From CAYLHB01 sp964383505 (lineage in GTDB: Bacteria > Patescibacteriota > Minisyncoccia > Phycocordibacterales > UBA12088): 52,569 nucleotides of DNA. Shown in pieces: positions 12,433 through 21,273 of this stretch. The stretch lies in NCBI GenBank assembly GCA_964383505.1, contig CAYLHB010000004.1, positions 1-52,569 of the forward strand, read 5' to 3'. How positions within the stretch are numbered: the stretch's first letter is position 1; each line of letters opens with the position of its first letter. A program made the translations under genes and the position numbers. A model generated the notes under the pieces. The model searched no databases. It was not told the origin of the DNA and was given only the letters and a program-made list of their open reading frames with translations.

Positions 12433-13581
12433 ATGGCTACATTTCCAAAAGGTTTTTTATGGGGGGCGGCAACCGCAAGCTACCAGGTGGAGGGAGGTAT
12501 TGAAAACTGTGACTGGGCGGACGCAGCGCGTGTGGGGCAAGTCCCAGTCTGCGGTCTGGCATGCGATCACTACACCCTTTACGAAAGCGATTTCGACATC
12601 GCCAAAACGCTTAGGCACAACGCGCACCGTTTTTCTATTGAGTGGTCTCGTGTAGAACCAAAGGAGGGGGAGTTTGATGAGCAAGAAATTGAGCACTACA
12701 GAAGTGTACTAAAAGCATTGCGTGCGCGAGGTCTGGAACCCTTCGTAACGCTCTACCACTTTACGCTCCCCACATGGTTTTCCTCTTCGGGAGGGTGGAC
12801 TCGTACGGACGCGCCGGACATTTTCGCACGCTACTGCGCCCATGTTGTGGAGCGACTTGCGGGTGACACTCGAAGATTCAGCACAATCAACGAGCCGCTT
12901 GTACTTGCGGGTCTCGGGTACTTTCGTGGCTACTGGCCACCGTTTCGGAAAAACGTAGTCACCTACCTCTCTGTCTACGCTATGCTTGCGCGCGCCCACA
13001 ATGAGGCATACCGCGCCATCAAAAGGGTCGCGCCGGACACAGACGTGAGTATTGTGAAACACACTATTCCGTTTTCTGCACGAGGAGGACTGCACGACCG
13101 CGTACGTGCCTGGGTGGCAAACTGGTTTTGGACCACACGTTTTATGAATCGTGTTCAACAACAGTGCGACTCGATAGGGGTCAACTACTACCGTCCGCAT
13201 ATTTTTGGCGATACCTCATCCTATGAAAAAACGGATATGGGTTGGAATATCGTGCCCGAAGCAATCTATGACGCGCTCGTGCTCCTTGCCCCCTATAAAA
13301 AACCACTCTATGTGACCGAGGCGGGGTGCGCCGATGCACACGATCGCTTCCGTGCCGAGTACATACGCGGCACGGTGCGGGGAATCGAACGGGCACTGAA
13401 ATCAGGCATTGATGTACGCGGGTACCTGTACTGGTCACTCCTCGACAACTACGAGTGGCGCGAGGGTTTTGAAAAGCATTTCGGCCTCGTGGAGGTAAAC
13501 TACGAGACACTCGAACGAACCATCCGACCATCCGCGTACGCGTACCGCGACATCATCGTGTCAAACGGCGCATTGCTCTAG
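12433..13581 (+). CDS. Glycoside hydrolase family 1 (beta-glucosidase-like)
   Basis: A GH1 TIM-barrel enzyme that would cleave beta-linked glucosides or related sugars by a retaining mechanism. The N-terminal signature FPKGFLWGAATASYQVEGG is intact. The acid/base glutamate is E154 in TINEP and the nucleophile is E296 in YVTEAG, where most members have TENG. At 382 residues it is shorter than the usual 440-470, and loops between strands are trimmed. No signal peptide is seen, so it acts in the cytoplasm. It starts a three-gene unit: the transporter follows after one base and another glycosidase after one more base. Confidence 0.92.
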   Translation: MATFPKGFLWGAATASYQVEGGIENCDWADAARVGQVPVCGLACDHYTLYESDFDIAKTLRHNAHRFSIEWSRVEPKEGEFDEQEIEHYRSVLKALRARGLEPFVTLYHFTLPTWFSSSGGWTRTDAPDIFARYCAHVVERLAGDTRRFSTINEPLVLAGLGYFRGYWPPFRKNVVTYLSVYAMLARAHNEAYRAIKRVAPDTDVSIVKHTIPFSARGGLHDRVRAWVANWFWTTRFMNRVQQQCDSIGVNYYRPHIFGDTSSYEKTDMGWNIVPEAIYDALVLLAPYKKPLYVTEAGCADAHDRFRAEYIRGTVRGIERALKSGIDVRGYLYWSLLDNYEWREGFEKHFGLVEVNYETLERTIRPSAYAYRDIIVSNGALL

Positions 13582-13582
13582 T

Positions 13583-14518
13583 ATGTCACTCTGGCTCATA
13601 CTCGTGGTCGTCGCCCAGTTCCTTAACGCCATCGTGGCGCTCGTGGACAAATTCATTGTTACCTCCCCGAAGGTGACCCTGCGCCCCTTCACGTACGCGT
13701 TCTATATGAGCGTACTCTCCGCGGCCTCCATCCTCGTCTTCCTTTTTGAGTGGATACCCATACCCGTTGATGGGCTCGCGATTCCCTCGCTTGATAACGT
13801 GATGAGACCCACCCCGCTCGTGCTCGCACTTGCGCTCGTCGCGGGCTTCTCGTTTTTCACCGCGCTCCTCTCACTCTTTACTGCACTTAAAACAAGTGAC
13901 GCGTCGGATGTGGTGCCGGTCGTGGGAGGCATCAACACCGCTACCACGTTCGTCCTCGGCTGGTGGCTCCTTGGCACACGCCTCTCGCCCACGTTTTTTC
14001 TTGGCCTCGCGCTTCTCGTCATGGGTACCGTACTCGTCTCGCGTTTCCGCTTCTCGTGGCGCACGAGCCTCGCGGTTTTGCACGCAGGTATCCTTTTTGG
14101 GGTCCACTACATCGCCGTGAAGTGGCTCTTCACGGTCACCCACTTCGATAACGGCTTCTTCTGGTCGCGCATGGCAATCGCGGGCGTTGCGCTCTCGCTC
14201 CTCCTCGTGCCGGAGTACTTCGAGAAGGTATTCGCGCACACGAAAAAAGCTCGACGTACCGACGGCGCGTGGCTCCTCGGCAACAAGCTTCTCGCGGGCC
14301 TCGTGAGCATCATTCTTCTTAAAGCGGTGGAGCACGGCGACGTGGCGCTCGTGCAAGCGCTCGGTGGTCTCCAGTACGTCTTCCTCCTCATGATAAGCAT
14401 CTTCTTCGGCCACAAGCTCGCGTTTGACTGCGGGGAAAACTGCACACTTCGCGACATACTTCAGAAGCTCATCGCCATTCCCATCATAGTCCTCGGTTTC
14501 CTACTCCTCTTCATCTAG
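13583..14518 (+). CDS. EamA/DMT-family membrane transporter
   Basis: A 311-residue, highly hydrophobic protein with about ten predicted helices arranged as two EamA-like halves, the typical layout of drug/metabolite transporters and related sugar permeases. The start lies one base after the stop of the GH1 gene, and the next gene begins one base after its stop, so translation is probably coupled. The position between two glycosidases suggests sugar or glycoside transport, but this is inferred from context only; EamA proteins carry many substrates. The C-terminus has two cysteines in a short loop (GENC). Confidence 0.8.
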   Translation: MSLWLILVVVAQFLNAIVALVDKFIVTSPKVTLRPFTYAFYMSVLSAASILVFLFEWIPIPVDGLAIPSLDNVMRPTPLVLALALVAGFSFFTALLSLFTALKTSDASDVVPVVGGINTATTFVLGWWLLGTRLSPTFFLGLALLVMGTVLVSRFRFSWRTSLAVLHAGILFGVHYIAVKWLFTVTHFDNGFFWSRMAIAGVALSLLLVPEYFEKVFAHTKKARRTDGAWLLGNKLLAGLVSIILLKAVEHGDVALVQALGGLQYVFLLMISIFFGHKLAFDCGENCTLRDILQKLIAIPIIVLGFLLLFI

Positions 14519-14519
14519 C

Positions 14520-15560
14520 ATGCGCCACCTCCTCTCCATCCTGTACTACCTCGCACCCACACTCCTTGTGCTCGGAGTCGTATATCTCTACCTCATTCAA
14601 GCACCCGCGCCCCGCACCATCACCTACGGGGTGTCCTTCAATGTGCCGTACACTCAAGAGCTCGGGCTCCCGTGGCGCGAGGTATACCAAGCTATCCTCG
14701 AGGACCTCCAGGTCAAGAACCTCCGGCTCGCTGCCCACTGGACGCTCGTCGAGCCAAGCGAAGGGGAGTACGATTTTTCCCTCCTCGATGAGCAGATGAA
14801 TCTCGCACATGAGCACGGTGCAACAGTGATTCTCGCCGTGGGCAGAAGGCTCCCGCGATGGCCCGAGTGCCACGTGCCCGTATGGGCAAAGGAAAAGGAC
14901 TGGGAAGAGCAGAAGAACCACCTCCGCAACTACCTGCGTGCGGTCATTGACCGCTACAAACAGCACCCATCGCTCCTCTACTGGCAAGTTGAGAACGAGC
15001 CCTTCCTCACCATCTACGCGAGGGAACAGTGCGGGGAGCTCGATGTCGCATTTTTGGATGAGGAGATTGCCCTTGTGCACTCACTCGACCCATACCACCC
15101 CGTCCTCGTGACCGACAGCGGGAACCTCGGCACCTGGGGCGGAGCGTACAAACGAGGCGATGTGTTCGGAACGAGTGTGTACCTCTACCTTTGGAACGAG
15201 CATACGGGACCCGTCACCTCCGTACTCCCCGCACACTTCTACCGCGCAAAGCGACGTGTGATGGAGCTTATATACGGTGAGAAGGAGACCGTGCTCATAG
15301 AGCTCTCCGCAGAGCCGTGGCTCCTCGCACCGGTCACCGACGTGCCTATTGAGACACAGCTCACGCGCATGAATGAAGAGAAGCTTCAGAACGCACTCAC
15401 CTACGCGCGCGAGACACGCCTCTCTCCCCAGTACCTCTGGGGTGCCGAGTGGTGGTACTGGTTGCGTGACCAGGGGAGACCAGAGTTGTGGGAGTACGCA
15501 CACGAACTGTTCTCAACTGCCACCTCCAGCACAGCCACTTCCACCGCACCACAGGAGTAA
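14520..15560 (+). CDS. Membrane-anchored clan GH-A glycosidase-like protein
   Basis: 346 residues with an N-terminal membrane anchor (about residues 5-27) and a TIM-barrel domain of the clan-A glycosidase type (GH5/GH39/GH42-like). The fold signature W-x-x-V-E-P-x-x-G-x-Y-D-F is followed by a likely acid/base glutamate (E160 in VENEP, with E158 nearby) and a likely nucleophile (E261 in LIELSAEPW; E265 is an alternative). The catalytic domain would sit on the outer face of the membrane. With the cytoplasmic GH1 enzyme and the EamA transporter it would make an outside-cut, import, inside-cut route. The substrate is unknown, and the C-terminal tail is Thr/Ser/Ala-rich. Confidence 0.75.
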   Translation: MRHLLSILYYLAPTLLVLGVVYLYLIQAPAPRTITYGVSFNVPYTQELGLPWREVYQAILEDLQVKNLRLAAHWTLVEPSEGEYDFSLLDEQMNLAHEHGATVILAVGRRLPRWPECHVPVWAKEKDWEEQKNHLRNYLRAVIDRYKQHPSLLYWQVENEPFLTIYAREQCGELDVAFLDEEIALVHSLDPYHPVLVTDSGNLGTWGGAYKRGDVFGTSVYLYLWNEHTGPVTSVLPAHFYRAKRRVMELIYGEKETVLIELSAEPWLLAPVTDVPIETQLTRMNEEKLQNALTYARETRLSPQYLWGAEWWYWLRDQGRPELWEYAHELFSTATSSTATSTAPQE

Positions 15561-15604
15561 TCCCCATACGCGTTACCCACACAGCAAACCCTTTTTGTGC
15601 CACA

Positions 15605-15613
15605 TGCTATCCT
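15605..15613 (+). promoter_or_regulatory. Extended -10 promoter, P-type ATPase
   Basis: TGC plus TATCCT (15608-15613), then seven bases and ATG 15621. The same TGCTATCCT string recurs at 41736-41744. Confidence 0.5.
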
Positions 15614-15620
15614 TGACAGC

Positions 15621-18080
15621 ATGGATATTTCTCGTGTCGGCCTCACTGAGAGCGACGTGCGTGCGCGACAGGCGACACACGGGCGTAACGAGCTCCCCCA
15701 AGGTGTACCCGCAGGGCTCACCATTCTAAAGCGCCAATTTTTCTCCCTCTTCAACCTTGTCCTCCTCGCAGCAGGAGTGGTCGCGTTTTCCCTACGTGAG
15801 TATGTAGATGGAGCGTTCATCGTATTTTTCATCCTCCTATCTGGAACGCTCGGTTTTTTTCAGGAGTACCACAGTAATACTGCGGCACAGAAACTCCGCA
15901 CCTTTCTCTCGCGTCGCACGATGGTGCGTCGAGACAATAAAGAGTTTGAGGTGCCGCCTGAAGAGCTGGTGCCCGGGGATATCATCATCCTGGAGCCGGG
16001 CGATATCGTACCTGCGGACTCGACGGTGCTGTGTGCAGAAGACCTCCTTGTGGACGAGTCCACCTTCTCCGGCGAGGTGGAGCCGGTGGCGAAACAAGTA
16101 GGTGAGGCGGATAATCCCGACAGTATGCTCCTTACAGGTACCCACATTCTCACAGGGAGAGCGGAAGCACGGGTCGATGCGACAGGAACGAAGACACGCT
16201 ACGCGTCGATTGCAGAGCGTGCTGGGCAGGTGGACGACAAGAGTCCATTTGTGGTTGATGTAGACAAGTTTGGCGCGTTCATACTGAAGCTCGTACTCCT
16301 CCTCCTTTCGCTCGTGGTACTGGCAAATATTGTTACCGAGGGTGCGGTTGATTTTCCGCACCTCCTTATTTTCGCGGTTGCACTCGGGGTGTCGGTGATC
16401 CCGGAGGCACTCCCGGTCGTAACCACTTTTTCGCTCTCACGAGGCGCACTGCGTCTCGCCCGAGAAAACGTGGTCGTACGACGTCTCTCTGCCATCGAAG
16501 ACCTGGGGAGTATTGACGTGCTGTGCACCGACAAAACGGGCACCCTCACTGAAAACCGCCTCTCGCTCCTCAACGATTTTGTTGAAAATCAAACACTCTC
16601 CGTCCGCGTCGCAGCGGCACTCGCCGCGAAAGACCTCGACGAGGAACGCGCGGAACCGTTTGACCTTGCCATCGCCCGCTCGCAAGGGGCGCTTGAGCGC
16701 ACCGAGTGCGACACATTCAGATTTATTCGCGAGCTTCCGTTTGACCCGAGCCTGCGCCGTAACGCGGTGGTGGTAGAACGTACGGGAAAAACATTTCTCA
16801 TCGTACGTGGAGCGCCGGAGGCGGTGTTTGCGCGGGCACCCGGCTCACGGAGCGAGTGGCTCGCCCCATGGATGCGAGAAGAAGAAGAGAAGGGGAGAAG
16901 GCTCCTTGCGGTTGCGCTCCGCGACATTACCGGCCTCGGAGAGAATGTCGCACTTGAGGAAAACATGGAGCTCCTCGGTCTCCTCTCGTTTGAAGACTCG
17001 CTCAAGCCTACCACCAAGCCTGCGCTCGACGAGGCGCGCCGCCTCAATGTGTCGGTCAAAATAATCACCGGGGATGCCCCCTCGGTCGCACGGAGCGTGG
17101 GGAAGGACATCGGTAGTGTGGTGCACGACACCGAGGTGGTGACTGCGTACGATCTCCTCTCGCGCCCCCTTGAAGAACAGCGCGCCATGGTTGACACGTG
17201 CAGTGTGTTTGCACGCGCCACACCCGAGGACAAGCTCCGCATCGTGAAGCTTCTCGCGGAACGTCATACGGTGGGGTTCCTCGGCGAGGGTATCAACGAT
17301 TCTCCCGCACTTAAAGCGGCCGCGGTGGGTATGGTGGTTGCCGGAGCGAGCGACATCGCACGCGAGACCGCGGACCTCATCCTCACCAAGCAGGACCTCT
17401 CTGTCGTCGTGCAGGGTATTCGGCTCGGTCGTGAGACCTTTGTCAATACCTCGAAGTACATTCGCCTCACGCTCACCTCAAACTTCGGAAACTTTTTCGC
17501 GATAGCCATTGCGTCGCTCTTCGTCACATTTCTCCCCATGCTCCCGAGCCAGCTTCTCTTGCTCAACCTGCTCTCGGACGTGCCCATGATGATGATCGCA
17601 TCCGACATCGTGCACAGGAGCGAAATAACAAGACCTCATCGCTTCGATGTGCGCGACATCGCGTTTGTGGCAATCGTGCTTGGGTTTGTGAGCACCTGTT
17701 TCGACCTCCTCGTCTTCAGTCTCTTCGTGGGTGAGGGTGAAGCGGTGCTCCAGACCAACTGGTTTATCGCGAGTGTGGTGACCGAGCTCGTACTCCTCTT
17801 CTCGCTCCGCAGTATGCTCCCACTACGCAAGGCCGGCTTTCCGAGTGAAGGTATAGTACTGTTGACCGTGCTTTCGATGGTGACCGCAGTCGCACTCCCC
17901 TACCTTCCGGTGGGCCAGCACATCTTCTCCTTCACCCCTCCCGCACTCTCCCACCTCGGTATCCTCGCGCTCATGGCACTCCTCTATCTCATTACCACTG
18001 AAGCGGTGAAGGGGTTTGTGGTTCGCTTCCTCCCGTCCGCAACACTGCCGGCAACTACTCACGCTCCACATGTAAAGTAG
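15621..18080 (+). CDS. P-type cation ATPase, MgtA-like
   Basis: An 819-residue ion pump of the inner membrane. The phosphorylation site is D304 in DKTGTLTEN, with the actuator motif as SGEVEP and the hinge motif as GEGINDSPAL. The usual first aspartate of the hinge (GDGxND) is E556 here, while D560 is kept. The membrane part after the hinge (SNFGN, FLPMLP, LLSDVPMMM) matches the type IIIB magnesium pumps best. Magnesium import is therefore the leading guess, and another divalent cation is possible. The start at 15621 is set by the -10 spacing. Its stop codon lies inside a strong inverted repeat (18066-18093). Confidence 0.88.
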   Translation: MDISRVGLTESDVRARQATHGRNELPQGVPAGLTILKRQFFSLFNLVLLAAGVVAFSLREYVDGAFIVFFILLSGTLGFFQEYHSNTAAQKLRTFLSRRTMVRRDNKEFEVPPEELVPGDIIILEPGDIVPADSTVLCAEDLLVDESTFSGEVEPVAKQVGEADNPDSMLLTGTHILTGRAEARVDATGTKTRYASIAERAGQVDDKSPFVVDVDKFGAFILKLVLLLLSLVVLANIVTEGAVDFPHLLIFAVALGVSVIPEALPVVTTFSLSRGALRLARENVVVRRLSAIEDLGSIDVLCTDKTGTLTENRLSLLNDFVENQTLSVRVAAALAAKDLDEERAEPFDLAIARSQGALERTECDTFRFIRELPFDPSLRRNAVVVERTGKTFLIVRGAPEAVFARAPGSRSEWLAPWMREEEEKGRRLLAVALRDITGLGENVALEENMELLGLLSFEDSLKPTTKPALDEARRLNVSVKIITGDAPSVARSVGKDIGSVVHDTEVVTAYDLLSRPLEEQRAMVDTCSVFARATPEDKLRIVKLLAERHTVGFLGEGINDSPALKAAAVGMVVAGASDIARETADLILTKQDLSVVVQGIRLGRETFVNTSKYIRLTLTSNFGNFFAIAIASLFVTFLPMLPSQLLLLNLLSDVPMMMIASDIVHRSEITRPHRFDVRDIAFVAIVLGFVSTCFDLLVFSLFVGEGEAVLQTNWFIASVVTELVLLFSLRSMLPLRKAGFPSEGIVLLTVLSMVTAVALPYLPVGQHIFSFTPPALSHLGILALMALLYLITTEAVKGFVVRFLPSATLPATTHAPHVK

Positions 18081-18093
18081 ACTTTACATGTGG
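18066..18093. repeat. Perfect 13-bp-arm inverted repeat, candidate operator
   Basis: CCACATGTAAAGT (18066-18078) and ACTTTACATGTGG (18081-18093) are perfect arms around two bases. The left arm overlaps the stop codon of the P-type ATPase and the right arm contains the -35 (TTTACA) of the next promoter. No T-run follows, so an operator fits better than an intrinsic terminator. Confidence 0.7.
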
Positions 18094-18111
18094 GGTGGCA
18101 CGCGCTACACT
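18083..18111 (+). promoter_or_regulatory. Promoter of the thiol-redox operon
   Basis: TTTACA (18083-18088), a 17-base spacer and TACACT (18106-18111) in the GCGCTACACT context. One of the few promoters here with a good -35, which lies inside the inverted repeat. Confidence 0.6.
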
Positions 18112-18217
18112 GTATCTGTTACCAAAACTCACTACACACAATAAAGTATGAGTAACCACCACACACAACGAGAGTGGCTTTGCTCTTATTATCGGTATCG
18201 CAGTTGCCGCGGGCCTT

Positions 18218-18799
18218 ATGCTCGGCGGCGCCGTGTACCTTTTACAAAACAATCAGAACAATGTGGGCTCTTACGATACCACTACGACACCACTTGAAGC
18301 GCTTGAGCGCGCGGAAGACACCAAGGCGATGATGGAACAAAAGGCCAAGGACTCGATGATGAGTGGCGAGGAGCAGGGCACTCCTGTAGATCCGCCTACC
18401 GCGTCCCCAACGAGCGATGGCGAGGTGATGCAGAAGGACGCGATGGTCGCTCCCGCGCCTCCCGTTCCACCTACTCCAGCAGTACAAACCGCAGGGAGCT
18501 ACGAGACGTATGCGCCCGAAAAGCTCGCAAGAGCTGAAACGGGAGACGTGGTGCTCTTTTTCCACGCACCATGGTGCCCCACCTGCAGAGCCGCCGATAG
18601 TGCAATAGAATCATCACGCGCGAACATCCCCTCAACGCTCACCATCCTTAAAACCGACTACGACAGCAACACGAAGCTCCGCCAAACATACGGCATAACG
18701 AGCCAGCACACGTTCGTGCAGGTGGATAAGAGTGGCAACATGATAGGGAAATGGAGCGGCGGCACCTCACTTGCCGATATTACCCGTAACCTCAAGTAA
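18218..18799 (+). CDS. Membrane-anchored thioredoxin-like protein, 5' end frameshifted
   Basis: The intact part encodes 193 residues: the end of a membrane helix, a Pro/Ala-rich linker and a thioredoxin fold with WCPTC (C120 and C123 counted from ATG 18218). It would work as an exported thiol-disulfide protein paired with the DipZ-like product, whose gene begins one base after its stop. In the same frame, codons upstream of 18218 continue a convincing helix (ALIIGIAVAAG) back to 18152, but no start codon exists there and a TGA lies at 18149-18151. The natural start, ATG 18148, is in another frame. A two-base loss (or one-base gain) around the CA and GA repeats at 18158-18175 would join them. 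Confidence 0.7.
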   Translation: MLGGAVYLLQNNQNNVGSYDTTTTPLEALERAEDTKAMMEQKAKDSMMSGEEQGTPVDPPTASPTSDGEVMQKDAMVAPAPPVPPTPAVQTAGSYETYAPEKLARAETGDVVLFFHAPWCPTCRAADSAIESSRANIPSTLTILKTDYDSNTKLRQTYGITSQHTFVQVDKSGNMIGKWSGGTSLADITRNLK

Positions 18800-18800
18800 C

Positions 18801-20669
18801 ATGACTCTGCTTGCGATTGCATTTGTCGCGGGCGTGCTCACGGTGCTCGCACCCTGCATCCTTCCACTCCTCCCCATTGTGGTGGGGGGCTCCGCCGCAG
18901 ACCACAGCAATCGCACGAAGCCCCTCATCATCACGGGCTCGCTCGTGCTCTCGGTTATCCTCTTCACGCTCCTCCTTAAAGCATCGACGCTCCTCATCGA
19001 CGTACCCCCCGCCACGTGGACGTACCTTTCGGGAGGAGTGCTCCTCGTGCTCGGACTCACGTTTCTGTTTCCCTCGCTCTGGGAGCGACTCCCCATAAAC
19101 GCACTCCTCAACAGGAAGGGCAACGAGCTCCTCGCGACCGGAAGCAGGAAAAAGAGCGTCTGGGGAGATGTGCTCATGGGTGCGGCACTCGGGCCCGTGT
19201 TCTCCACCTGTTCTCCGACCTACTTTGTTATTCTCGCAACCGTACTCCCGCAGAGCTTCGCACTCGGGCTTGTCTACCTCGGCGCCTACGCGCTCGGGCT
19301 CGCGCTCATGCTCCTTCTGGTGGGGTACCTTGGTCAGAAAGTCGTCGGGCGTCTCACGGGTGCCGCCGACTCAAGGGGATGGGTGAAGCGCGGGATGGGC
19401 GCACTCGTCGCACTCGTAGGCCTCGCGATTCTCGCAGGCTTTGACAAGCGCATAGAAACCTCGATACTCGATGCGGGTTTCTTCGATGTGACACGTTTTG
19501 AGCAGAGACTCCTTGAGGATATGGAGGAGAGTAGTACGCCGCCCCAAGAGAATCCTCCACTCGAATCTCCTGTGACGGACACTACTTCGGGCGAGGTGGC
19601 GGAACAAACAATACTCCCCGAAGCGGAAACTACGCCCACAGACGTAGTCACCGAAACCACAGCCGATGCACCCGAGCCGGGCATCTCCAGCATTCCGGCG
19701 CCAATTACTTCAAACGGCCCCAAGGCACCCGAACTTGCGGGCATCGCCCACTACCTCAACACCAATGGCGAGGAGATAACCCTCGCGGGCTACCGCAACA
19801 AGAAAGTGGTGCTGGTGGATTTCTGGACCTACAGCTGTATCAACTGTAAGCGCACGCTCCCGTACCTCAACCTCTGGCACGAGCGCTACGGTGACAAGGG
19901 ACTCGTCATTGTGGGCGTGCACACACCGGAGTTTGCGTTTGAGCAAAAAAAAGAGAACGTCGAGGGTGCACTCATAGAGGAAGGTATCAACTACCCGGTC
20001 GTGCTCGACAACAGGTACTGGACATGGACCGCATTCGGCAACCGTTTCTGGCCCCGGAAGTACCTTATAGATGTGGACGGCACCATTGTGTACGACCATA
20101 TCGGGGAAGGGGCGTACGAGGAAACGGAAGCCCGTATTATCGAGCTCCTTGAAAAGCGTGCAAGCATAGTGGGCTACCCACAGGATGGTCGAGCAGTAGG
20201 CGGGCCGCAGGATGCGGTGGATGTGGATTTTGCCAAGGTGCGGAGCGAGGAAACGTACTTCGGCGCATCGCGCAACACCTCGCTTGGAAACGGTATGCGT
20301 AACGTGGTGGGGGTGCAGACTTTGATGGCACCGGACATGCTCGCACCAAACCGCCCGTACCTAGATGGAACATGGAACATTGAAGGGGAGTACGCCGAGT
20401 CGAGCGAGGGTGATGGGGTGGTGCGCTACCGCTTCACCGCAAAGAACATGTACGCGGTGCTCTCCGGTAATGGAACACACAATGTGCAGGTACTTCTTGA
20501 TGGTGCCGCAATTTCTGAAAACAACGCAGGTGCCGATGTACAAAACGGAGCGGTAACGGTAACTGGTGAGCGGCTCTACCACCTCGTGGGCCTAGAAAAT
20601 TATGAGACGCATATCATGGAACTCATTATTCCTCCTGGCGTGAAGCTTTACACGTTCACCTTCGGCTAA
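18801..20669 (+). CDS. DipZ-like protein: CcdA membrane domain plus TlpA-type thioredoxin
   Basis: 622 residues in three parts. Residues 1-220 are a CcdA/DsbD-type electron-carrying membrane domain with the paired cysteines C19 (APCILPLLP) and C137 (STCSP). After an acidic Thr/Pro-rich linker, residues 310-450 form a TlpA-like thioredoxin with CINC (C346, C349). The last 120 residues are a beta-rich module typical of DipZ proteins. It would carry reducing equivalents from the cytoplasm to the outer face. The gene starts one base after the thioredoxin-like gene and its stop overlaps the next ATG by one base, so the set is an operon. An in-frame upstream start lies inside the previous gene and is unlikely. 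Confidence 0.9.
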   Translation: MTLLAIAFVAGVLTVLAPCILPLLPIVVGGSAADHSNRTKPLIITGSLVLSVILFTLLLKASTLLIDVPPATWTYLSGGVLLVLGLTFLFPSLWERLPINALLNRKGNELLATGSRKKSVWGDVLMGAALGPVFSTCSPTYFVILATVLPQSFALGLVYLGAYALGLALMLLLVGYLGQKVVGRLTGAADSRGWVKRGMGALVALVGLAILAGFDKRIETSILDAGFFDVTRFEQRLLEDMEESSTPPQENPPLESPVTDTTSGEVAEQTILPEAETTPTDVVTETTADAPEPGISSIPAPITSNGPKAPELAGIAHYLNTNGEEITLAGYRNKKVVLVDFWTYSCINCKRTLPYLNLWHERYGDKGLVIVGVHTPEFAFEQKKENVEGALIEEGINYPVVLDNRYWTWTAFGNRFWPRKYLIDVDGTIVYDHIGEGAYEETEARIIELLEKRASIVGYPQDGRAVGGPQDAVDVDFAKVRSEETYFGASRNTSLGNGMRNVVGVQTLMAPDMLAPNRPYLDGTWNIEGEYAESSEGDGVVRYRFTAKNMYAVLSGNGTHNVQVLLDGAAISENNAGADVQNGAVTVTGERLYHLVGLENYETHIMELIIPPGVKLYTFTFG

Positions 20670-20869
20670 TGCGCATCGACAATAGGGTTCGGGAGGAGCG
20701 TATGCGACAAAACCTTAGCCAAGAGGAGCTCGCGGAGCGCGTGGGAGTTACCCGCCAGACGATTATAGCGATTGAGAGGGGCAACTACACCCCCTCAGTG
20801 CTCCTCGCGCTCAACCTCGCCAAGACACTTAAACGTCCTGTTGAAACTTTATTCACTGTAGTACACTAA
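20669..20869 (+). CDS. XRE-family transcriptional regulator, 66 aa
   Basis: A single helix-turn-helix domain with the RxxRxxxxLSQEELAERVGV and RQTIxxIERGxYxPS signature. This short type often sits beside a small membrane protein gene, as here (next gene four bases downstream). The start overlaps the stop of the DipZ-like gene by one base. It is a candidate binder of the inverted repeat at 18066-18093, by context only. Confidence 0.88.
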   Translation: MRIDNRVREERMRQNLSQEELAERVGVTRQTIIAIERGNYTPSVLLALNLAKTLKRPVETLFTVVH

Positions 20870-20873
20870 ACAC

Positions 20874-21236
20874 ATGGCTTCACGAGAACTTGTGGTGGGA
20901 GCGCTCTTTGGTCTACTCCTCGTCGCATTCGCAGACCCGTTCATGGTGCGCATGCCCACGCCACTTTTCTACTGCGTGAGTGCGGTGTTTGTTGCACTCG
21001 CCGCGCTGTTTGCGGGCCTCATACTCCGGGAACAACCGCGCGACGAACGCGAGCAGGTGCACATCCGCACAGCGGGAAGGGTAGGGTACATGGTTGGTAC
21101 GGTGGTACTCACGCTTGGTATTCTTGTAGAGAGCATGCTTGACCATACGGTGGATCCATGGCTCCTCGCGGGGCTCGGCGCACTCATACTTGGCAAACTC
21201 GCGACGTACGGCTACCTCATGCGTCACGACAGGTAA
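20874..21236 (+). CDS. Small integral membrane protein paired with XRE regulator
   Basis: 120 residues with about four hydrophobic helices and a charged middle loop containing RDEREQ. Small membrane proteins with a DERE-type loop after the second helix are commonly encoded next to short XRE regulators; I place it in that broad DUF2178-like group without being able to test it. A role in sensing membrane state or in sequestering the regulator is possible but unproven. Confidence 0.65.
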   Translation: MASRELVVGALFGLLLVAFADPFMVRMPTPLFYCVSAVFVALAALFAGLILREQPRDEREQVHIRTAGRVGYMVGTVVLTLGILVESMLDHTVDPWLLAGLGALILGKLATYGYLMRHDR

Positions 21237-21261
21237 GCTGTACGTGCACAACACTCCGCGC

Positions 21262-21267
21262 TATACT
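21262..21267 (+). promoter_or_regulatory. -10 box for leaderless SIMPL gene
   Basis: TATACT, six bases, ATG 21274. The context CGCTATACT matches the GCGCTAYACT pattern seen at three other genes. Confidence 0.6.
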
Positions 21268-21273
21268 TACCGT

